Origin: Gammaproteobacteria bacterium
GTDB taxonomy: Bacteria > Pseudomonadota > Gammaproteobacteria > S012-40
Assembly (NCBI GenBank): GCA_015491615.1
Contig: WFVN01000232.1
Span: forward strand, 1 to 10,561
Direction: 5' to 3'
Length of the DNA stretch: 10,561 bases
Shown here: in pieces, positions 6,634-10,561 of the stretch
Layout: every line of letters starts with the position of its first letter
Numbering within the stretch: the first letter of the stretch is position 1
The notes under the pieces: generated by a model
What the model was told of the DNA's origin: nothing
Database searches by the model: none
The model's input: the letters and a program-made list of their open reading frames with translations, nothing else
Position numbers and translations under genes: made by a program

Positions 6634-8330
6634 CGCCCCGCCTCGGCCAGGCGCACCGCGCGGCCCTCCTCGAGGCCATCCGGGGGCACGTCCAACAGGC
6701 GCAGGGCGCCGGCCATGACGCGCGCGAACACCGGCGCCGCCACCTGCCCGCCGTAGTAGTCGCCCTGGGGTTCGTCGATGACCACCACCGCCACCAGACG
6801 CGGGCGGCTGGCCGGGGCCATGCCGGCGAACCAGGCGACGTAGCGGTCCTCCCGGTAGCCACCCACCCCGGACTTGCGCACCGTGCCGGTCTTGCCCGCC
6901 ACCCGGTAGGCGGGGACGGCGGCGCGCCGCGCCGTACCCTCGGCGCTCACTACCCCCTCCATCATGGCACGCACCCGGCGCACCACGTCCACGTCCAGCA
7001 CCCGGCGACCGACGCCCGCCCGGTCGAGACGCAGGAAACTGGGCGGGCGCAGCAGGCCGTCGGCAGCGAGGACGGCGTAGGCCTGGGCCAGCTGCAGGGG
7101 GGTCACCGCCATGCCGTATCCGAAGGCGAGGGTGGCCTGGGTGAGGGGATCCCAGTCGCTGAAGAAGGGCAACCGGCCGCTGGGCTCGCCAGGGAAGCCG
7201 CTGCCCGTCTCCAGGCCGAGGCCCACGTCGTTGTACGTCTCCCAGAGGGTCTCCCGAGGCAGGGAGAGGGCGATCTTGGCGATGCCCACGTTGCTGGATT
7301 TCTGGATCACGCGGGCGACGTCGAGGAGGCCCTGGTCGTGGACGTCGTGGATCACCTTGCGCCCCACGCGGAAGGTGCCGGGGCGGGTGTCGATGGGGGT
7401 GTCGGGGCGGTACCGGCCGCTCGCCAGGGCGGCGGCGACGACGAAGGGCTTGATGGTGGAGCCGGGCTCGAAGAGGTCGGTGACGGCGCGATTGCGCAGG
7501 GCCTCGCTGCGCAGGCCGCGGCGGTCGTTGGGATTCACCGAGGGCTGATTGACCATGGCCAGGATCTCGCCGCTGGCCACGTCGAGGATCACCAGGCTGC
7601 CCGACTGGGCGTGATGGCGGCGCACTGCCGCCTTCAACTCCCGGTAGGCCAGGTACTGGATGCGGCGGTCCAGGGACAGGGCCAGGTCCTCGCCAGGACG
7701 CGGCGGACGTACCAGGGCCACCTGCTCCACCACCCGGCCGATGCGGTCCTTGAGGACCCGCTGCAGGCCAGGCACGCCACGCAGGCGCTCGTCCAAAGCC
7801 AGCTCCAGGCCCTCCTGGCCGCGCTCGTCCACGTCGGTGATGCCCACCACCTGGGCGGTAACCTCGCCGGCGGGATAAAAGCGGCGCGACTCCTGGCGCA
7901 GGAAGACGCCGTCGATGCCCAGGGCGCGCACGCGCGCGGCGGTGTCCGGAGAGACATGGCGACGCAGCCAAACGAACTCCCGTTCGCGATCGGCCAGGCG
8001 CTGGCCCAGGCGCGAGGGAGTGAGCCCCAGGAGACGGGCCAGCTCGCGCTGCCGGGCCGCGTCCAGACGCACCACCCGCGGGTTGGCCCAGACCGAATCC
8101 ACCGGTGCGCTGATGGCCAGGGGTTCGCCGTTGCGATCGGTGATCATGCCCCGGTGGGCGGGGATGGATACGGTGCGCAGGTAGCGGGCATCGCCCTGGT
8201 CCTGGAGGAAATCGCTGTCGAGGATCTGCACGTCCACCGCGCGTACGGCCAGGACGGCGGCGAGCAGCATCAGGCCGACGCTCAACGAGCGCCGGCGCCA
8301 TGGCCGGATCGCGTTCTTGCCGTCGTTCAC
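6630..8330 (-). CDS. ftsI: FtsI (PBP3), septal peptidoglycan transpeptidase
   Basis: FtsI is the class B penicillin-binding protein that cross-links septal peptidoglycan; it is anchored in the inner membrane and pairs with FtsW. The 566-residue product starts with a short basic cytoplasmic tail and one membrane segment (about residues 15-34). A periplasmic PBP dimerisation domain beginning with RGMITDRNGEPLA (60-72) follows, then the transpeptidase domain. The three active-site motifs are visible: STIK (291-294, nucleophile Ser291), SSN (345-347) and KTGT (480-483). It starts with GTG at 8330, overlapping the ftsL stop as GTGA. No good Shine-Dalgarno is seen, so it probably depends on ribosomes finishing ftsL. 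No other start gives the membrane anchor in full. Length is slightly below the 588 residues of E. coli FtsI, mainly at the C-terminus, which ends soon after the VPPDGL segment. Confidence 0.97.
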   Translation of the reverse strand: MNDGKNAIRPWRRRSLSVGLMLLAAVLAVRAVDVQILDSDFLQDQGDARYLRTVSIPAHRGMITDRNGEPLAISAPVDSVWANPRVVRLDAARQRELARLLGLTPSRLGQRLADREREFVWLRRHVSPDTAARVRALGIDGVFLRQESRRFYPAGEVTAQVVGITDVDERGQEGLELALDERLRGVPGLQRVLKDRIGRVVEQVALVRPPRPGEDLALSLDRRIQYLAYRELKAAVRRHHAQSGSLVILDVASGEILAMVNQPSVNPNDRRGLRSEALRNRAVTDLFEPGSTIKPFVVAAALASGRYRPDTPIDTRPGTFRVGRKVIHDVHDQGLLDVARVIQKSSNVGIAKIALSLPRETLWETYNDVGLGLETGSGFPGEPSGRLPFFSDWDPLTQATLAFGYGMAVTPLQLAQAYAVLAADGLLRPPSFLRLDRAGVGRRVLDVDVVRRVRAMMEGVVSAEGTARRAAVPAYRVAGKTGTVRKSGVGGYREDRYVAWFAGMAPASRPRLVAVVVIDEPQGDYYGGQVAAPVFARVMAGALRLLDVPPDGLEEGRAVRLAEAGR

Positions 8331-8632
8331 GGGATACGCACCATCACCACGTCGTCCACCGTCGGCTCATGCATCCCCAAGCGCTCGCGCGCCAGGCGCT
8401 CGATGCGGCTGTGGGTAGCCCAAGCCCCCTGTTCCAATTGCAATTGACCCCATTCCACCTCCAAAGCGTCCACCCGCGCTTCTAGGCGCGTGAGCTGCGC
8501 GAAGCGGTCCCGCCCCAGATACTGGGCGTACACCACCGCCACCGCGCTCCCCACCACCACCGCCCCGAGGACCAGCACCCAGCGCCGCAGGCGCCGCTCG
8601 CGCAGGCCTTCCGGGCGCAGCGGAACGCTCAC
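8327..8632 (-). CDS. ftsL: FtsL, bitopic divisome protein
   Basis: FtsL is a small single-pass inner-membrane protein that, with FtsB and FtsQ, recruits and activates FtsW and FtsI. The 101-residue product has the expected layout: a short basic cytoplasmic tail (residues 1-17, RPEGLRERRLRR), one membrane segment (about 18-37) and a periplasmic leucine-rich coiled-coil-like region (about 41-83) containing LTRLEARVDALEVEWGQL. A conserved-type end, ERLGMHEPT, follows. It is buried in a longer open frame, and I set the start at GTG 8632 because this gives the correct topology, overlaps the rsmH stop as GTGA, and has GGAG 8 nt upstream. FtsL is poorly conserved in sequence, so the call rests on size, topology and position between rsmH and ftsI. 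Tandem CAATTG hexamers inside the gene use codons CAA and TTG that look atypical next to its GC-rich neighbours. Confidence 0.92.
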   Translation of the reverse strand: MSVPLRPEGLRERRLRRWVLVLGAVVVGSAVAVVYAQYLGRDRFAQLTRLEARVDALEVEWGQLQLEQGAWATHSRIERLARERLGMHEPTVDDVVMVRIP

Positions 8633-9564
8633 GGCAGGCGCTCCGCCACCCGCAACACGGCGCTGCGCGCGCGCGGATTGTCCGCCACCTCCGCCGCCGT
8701 CGCCCGCACCGCCTTGCCCACCGGCTTCAGGGTCGGCGTCAGGGCGCTGTAAGGCACCGGCAGATCGGGCGGAAAGCGGTCGCCGCGCGCCTCCTGCTGG
8801 ATGAACCGTTTGACGCGCCGGTCTTCCAGGGAATGGAAACTGATCACCGCCAGGCGCCCGCCCGGGGCCAGCACGTCGAGGGTCTGGGGCAGGGCCGCCT
8901 CCAGCTCCTCCAATTCCCCGTTGATGAAGATGCGGATGGCCTGGAAGGTGCGGGTCGCCGGATGCTTGCCCGGCTCCCGTTCCGGAACCGCCGACGCCAC
9001 CACCGCCGCCAAGCGCGCGGTGGTGTCGATGGGCGCCTCGCGCCGCGCCCGGTCGATGGCACGAGCGATGCGCCGCGCGTGGCGCTCCTCGCCGTAGCGG
9101 CGGATCACGTCGGCCAACTCTTCCACTGGCGCCTCGGCCAGCCACGCGGCCGCCGGACGCCCGCGGGTGGGATCCATGCGCATGTCCAGGGGCCCCGGAC
9201 GCAGGAAGCTGAAGCCGCGCCCGGGGTCGTCCAACTGGGGGGAGGAAACGCCCAAGTCCATGAGGACACCGTTCACTCGACCTTCGATGCCCCACTCCCG
9301 GACTCGCGCCTGCAACATGGCGAAACTCCCGGGGACCACGGTCAGCCGCGGCTCCCCTGCGAACGCCTCCCTGGCGTGGGCGATCGCCTCTGGGTCCTTG
9401 TCCAGGGCATAGACCCGGCCTTCCGGCCCCAATCGCTCCAGCAGGGCCCGCGTATGCCCCCCGCGACCGTAGGTGGCATCCACGTAAATGCCCCCGGGGC
9501 GGGGGTCGAGGGCCTGCAAGACCGCTTCGAGCAGGACCGGGCGATGTGTCAGCGTTTCAGGCAT
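8629..9564 (-). CDS. rsmH: RsmH (MraW), 16S rRNA C1402 N4-methyltransferase
   Basis: RsmH methylates N4 of cytidine 1402 in the decoding centre of 16S rRNA, using S-adenosylmethionine. The 311-residue product has usual length. Family motifs in order: HRPVLLEAVL at the start, DATYGRGGHT (29-38) forming the SAM-binding loop, ALDKDPEA (53-60), LMDLGVSSPQLD (101-112), RGFSF (116-120), DMRMD (127-131), HPATRTFQAIRI (201-212), and SFHSLEDR (242-249). The C-terminal stretch with DNPRARSAVLR is also typical. The insertion between the SAM-binding halves is the expected helical domain. The ATG at 9564 lies 6 nt after the mraZ stop; only a weak GAG upstream serves as ribosome site, so coupling to mraZ translation is likely. 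Its stop overlaps the ftsL GTG. In E. coli, MraZ and RsmH are reported to have opposing effects when overproduced, which fits their fixed adjacency. Confidence 0.97.
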   Translation of the reverse strand: MPETLTHRPVLLEAVLQALDPRPGGIYVDATYGRGGHTRALLERLGPEGRVYALDKDPEAIAHAREAFAGEPRLTVVPGSFAMLQARVREWGIEGRVNGVLMDLGVSSPQLDDPGRGFSFLRPGPLDMRMDPTRGRPAAAWLAEAPVEELADVIRRYGEERHARRIARAIDRARREAPIDTTARLAAVVASAVPEREPGKHPATRTFQAIRIFINGELEELEAALPQTLDVLAPGGRLAVISFHSLEDRRVKRFIQQEARGDRFPPDLPVPYSALTPTLKPVGKAVRATAAEVADNPRARSAVLRVAERLP

Positions 9565-9570
9565 GGGGAC

Positions 9571-10023
9571 TCAGAAGGACAGGGATTCCAGCTCCGCACA
9601 CAGTCCCCCTTCGTCGTCCCCCTCTTCCAGCCACTCGGCACGCTTGGCGTTCCAGGTGACCTCGTCCCAGATCTCGAACTTGTTGCCCTGGCCGATGAGC
9701 ATGATTTGTTTTTGCAGGCCGGCGAACTCGCGCAGGGCCGGCGGCACCAGGATGCGCCCCTGGCCATCCATCTCCAGATCGGTGGCATGGCCGATGAGCA
9801 ACCGTTGGAGACGACGGGCCTGTTTGTTGAGGGCGGGCAGGCGCACCAGCTTGCGCTCGATCTCCTCCCATTCGGGCAAGGGATAGAGGAGCAGGCAATG
9901 GTCACGGTCGACGGTCATCACCAGATGGCCGTCGCACATGGCGCGCAGGCGCTCCCGATAGCGGGTGGGCATGGACATGCGGCCCTTGCTATCGAGATTG
10001 AGCGGATTGACCCCGCGAAACAA
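9571..10023 (-). CDS. mraZ: MraZ, DNA-binding regulator of the dcw cluster
   Basis: MraZ is a ring-forming transcription factor of the AbrB/SpoVT fold that binds repeats near the first dcw promoter; in E. coli it represses its own operon. The 150-residue product has the two tandem half-domains, each with its DxxGR-type motif: LNLDSKGRMSMP (8-19) and DLEMDGQGRILVPP (82-95). GQGNKFEIWD (111-120) is also typical. The start is TTG at 10023. An in-frame TAG lies six codons upstream with no ATG or GTG between, and the first residues MFRGVNPLNLDSKGR align exactly with family N-termini, so TTG is the only sensible start. The Shine-Dalgarno GGAG is 10 nt upstream and falls inside the third operator repeat. 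The acidic C-terminal tail is normal. It is the first gene of the unit, about 38 nt after the predicted transcription start. Confidence 0.96.
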   Translation of the reverse strand: MFRGVNPLNLDSKGRMSMPTRYRERLRAMCDGHLVMTVDRDHCLLLYPLPEWEEIERKLVRLPALNKQARRLQRLLIGHATDLEMDGQGRILVPPALREFAGLQKQIMLIGQGNKFEIWDEVTWNAKRAEWLEEGDDEGGLCAELESLSF

Positions 10024-10040
10024 AGTGGCAGCGCTCCACT
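10024..10040 (-). promoter_or_regulatory. Short hairpin covering the mraZ ribosome binding site
   Basis: The 17 bases just before the mraZ TTG read AGTGGAGCGCTGCCACT on the minus strand. AGTGG and CCACT can pair as a 5-bp stem with a 7-nt loop that contains part of the GGAG Shine-Dalgarno. In RNA this could lower mraZ translation. The inverted repeat is seen directly; the regulatory effect is inference, and the stem is short. Confidence 0.4.
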
Positions 10041-10060
10041 ATTTCCCACAAAATTCCACT
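10031..10060 (-). promoter_or_regulatory. Candidate MraZ operator: three direct repeats at 10-bp spacing
   Basis: Reading the minus strand, three consecutive 10-mers are AGTGGAATTT, TGTGGGAAAT and AGTGGAGCGC, each with GTGG at the same register. This fits the known E. coli pattern of TGGGN repeats separated by 5 nt. A degenerate fourth unit (TGTCG) is in register further upstream, overlapping the -10 end. The box lies between the predicted transcription start and the mraZ start codon, so bound MraZ would block initiation or early elongation. The pattern is seen directly; the binding is inferred from the family. Confidence 0.8.
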
Positions 10061-10067
10061 TCTCGAC

Positions 10068-10096
10068 ACTATAGGAACGGCCTCCCTCACTGTCAA
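10068..10096 (-). promoter_or_regulatory. Predicted sigma-70 promoter of the dcw cluster (Pmra)
   Basis: The minus strand has a perfect -35 hexamer TTGACA at 10091-10096 and a -10 hexamer TATAGT (5 of 6 consensus) at 10068-10073, separated by exactly 17 bp. The transcription start should fall near 10061, giving a leader of about 38 nt. No equally good promoter was seen elsewhere in the window, and the genes downstream are packed without gaps, so this is probably the main promoter for mraZ through murG and beyond. The MraZ repeats begin right at the predicted start. Confidence 0.85.
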
Positions 10097-10110
10097 GGGA
10101 TCGACGCCCT

Positions 10111-10118
10111 AAATTTTT
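10111..10118 (-). promoter_or_regulatory. Possible UP element (A/T tract)
   Basis: AAAAATTT on the minus strand lies about 50-57 bases upstream of the predicted transcription start, in the position of the distal UP subsite contacted by the RNA polymerase alpha C-terminal domain. It stands out in an otherwise GC-rich region. Only position and composition support it. Confidence 0.35.
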
Positions 10119-10180
10119 CCAAGCGGGACAATGGCTTAGACAGAGCCTTCGAAGAAGATTCAAATCCCACCAAACACCGA

Positions 10181-10223
10181 CTGAAGAAAAACAACGGAAA
10201 CAAAGCCCTGGCCGACTTTGTTC
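10181..10223 (-). terminator. Candidate intrinsic terminator after rnpB
   Basis: On the minus strand GAACAAAGTC and GGCTTTGTTT can form a stem of about 10 bp (including two G-U pairs at RNA level) around a 6-nt loop GGCCAG. CCG and then TTGTTTTTC follow. The stem is AT-rich and the T-tract is offset by a few bases, so the terminator may be leaky. It lies about 85 nt after the expected mature end of rnpB and before Pmra, where a terminator would separate the two units. Confidence 0.45.
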
Positions 10224-10287
10224 AGACAATGCTTGAAGTGGATTCGGGCCGTGGACTTTCGAGGGGAAGTGGAAGCGAGACCGGGTG

Positions 10288-10320
10288 GGCCGGCCCCGCC
10301 AGAAGACGGGCGAGCCGGCC
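10288..10320 (-). other. GC-rich hairpin spanning the rnpB 3' end and trailer
   Basis: In the minus-strand RNA, GGCCGGC-U-CGCC and GGCG-GG-GCCGGCC can pair (7 bp plus 4 bp, with a small internal mismatch) around the loop CGUCUUCU. The left arm is the 3' strand of P1 of RNase P RNA; the right arm is trailer. No U-tract follows, so it is not a typical intrinsic terminator. It could be a processing or folding signal in the precursor. The pairing is seen; any role is inference. Confidence 0.5.
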
Positions 10321-10561
10321 GATAAGCCGGGTTCTGTCGTGGGCAGCCATTCATCTGGGCGCCGCGTCGCCGCGACGCTCTAGCGACCTACCCGGGGGCG
10401 GTGCGGGCCACACCTCCCGGCTTGCGCCGGATGCCCCCCTATTTGGTCTTGCTCCGGGTGGGGTTTGCCCTGCCACCGCTGTTACCAGCGGCGCGGTGCG
10501 CTCTTACCGCACCGTTTCACCCTTGCCTGTGCCCGCGGGGCGGGTCATCGGCGGTCTGTTC
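10307..10561 (-). ncRNA. rnpB: RNase P RNA (M1 RNA, type A), 3' portion
   Basis: This is the catalytic RNA of ribonuclease P, which removes 5' leaders from pre-tRNAs. The minus strand reads GGTGAAACGGTGCGGTAAGAGCGCACCG, then GCTGGTAACAGC, GGAGCAAGACCAAATAGGGG, GGGTAGGTCGCT, AGATGAATGGCTGCC and ACAGAACCCGGCTTATCGG. These stretches run in the same order as in E. coli M1 RNA and include the universally conserved 3' core (ACAGAACCCGGCTTAT). About 255 nt are present; the 5' part, including the other strands of P1-P4, lies past the right edge. The 3' end near 10307 is set by analogy with the E. coli RNA (14 nt after CTTATC) and may be off by a few bases. The loop that holds GGU in E. coli reads GGC here. 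It is transcribed in the same direction as the dcw cluster, with its own candidate terminator. Confidence 0.97.

Noticed and set aside
5218..6756. A 512-codon open frame on the plus strand opposite murE
   Set aside because: Its composition (Gly, Ala, Val, His, Gln) mirrors the antisense of MurE, no domain or ribosome site is recognisable, and murE is unambiguous on the other strand.
5173..8301. A single 1042-codon open frame on the minus strand covering murE and most of ftsI
   Set aside because: Only the last 481 codons are MurE. The upstream part is in another frame over ftsI and translates to Arg-, Gly- and Pro-rich sequence, the usual result of a stop-poor high-GC frame; it is not a fusion protein.
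8833..10074. A 413-codon plus-strand frame opposite rsmH and mraZ, and similar long plus-strand frames at 407-1108, 1771-2760, 2648-3535 and 7338-8447
   Set aside because: All are antisense shadows in GC-rich DNA; none shows family motifs or its own promoter, and all lie over well-identified genes.
10134..10168. A second weak promoter (TTGAAT-17-TCTAAG) and a tRNA-like GATTTGAATC upstream of Pmra
   Set aside because: Each hexamer matches consensus at only four of six positions, and there is no tRNA fold around the short palindrome.
9918..10229. A 103-codon minus-strand frame starting in the rnpB-mraZ spacer
   Set aside because: It runs through the promoter and operator and then overlaps mraZ out of frame; no family resemblance.
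10160..10354. A 64-codon minus-strand frame over the rnpB 3' end
   Set aside because: It begins inside the conserved RNase P RNA core, so its reading frame is a by-product of the RNA gene.

Overview
This window carries the upstream two-thirds of a canonical division and cell wall (dcw) cluster. All genes lie on the minus strand, so they read from right to left: the 3' part of rnpB, an intergenic promoter region, then mraZ, rsmH, ftsL, ftsI, murE, murF, mraY, murD, ftsW and the first 50 codons of murG, which runs off the left edge. The DNA is very GC-rich. The gene order, the short FtsL, a meso-diaminopimelate-type MurE (DNPR motif) and an MraY C-terminus very like the enterobacterial one point to a Gram-negative, high-GC gammaproteobacterium. 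rnpB directly before mraZ is an arrangement known from pseudomonads. Genus cannot be fixed from this sequence.

Region by region: 10307-10561 is the 3' portion of type A RNase P RNA, cut at its 5' side by the window edge. 10024-10306 has no gene. It holds a candidate rnpB terminator, a near-consensus sigma-70 promoter with 17-bp spacing, three direct repeats in 10-bp register that match the MraZ operator pattern, and a short hairpin around the mraZ ribosome binding site. 1-10023 is one almost gapless transcription unit. The largest gap inside it is about 11 nt, and several junctions are 4-nt start/stop overlaps.

The genes work together as follows. MraZ is the cluster's own DNA-binding regulator, and RsmH methylates 16S rRNA. 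MurE, MurF and MurD build the stem peptide on UDP-MurNAc; in pathway order MurD acts first, then MurE, then MurF. MraY and MurG make lipid I and lipid II at the inner membrane. FtsW (glycosyltransferase) and FtsI (transpeptidase) use lipid II for septal peptidoglycan, activated through the FtsL-containing divisome complex.

I found no mobile element, CRISPR array, tRNA or unknown system. The points most worth checking are in the rnpB-mraZ intergenic region: the operator placed inside the initially transcribed region and overlapping the mraZ Shine-Dalgarno, the obligatory TTG start of mraZ, and a GC-rich trailer hairpin that would compete with rnpB P1 pairing.
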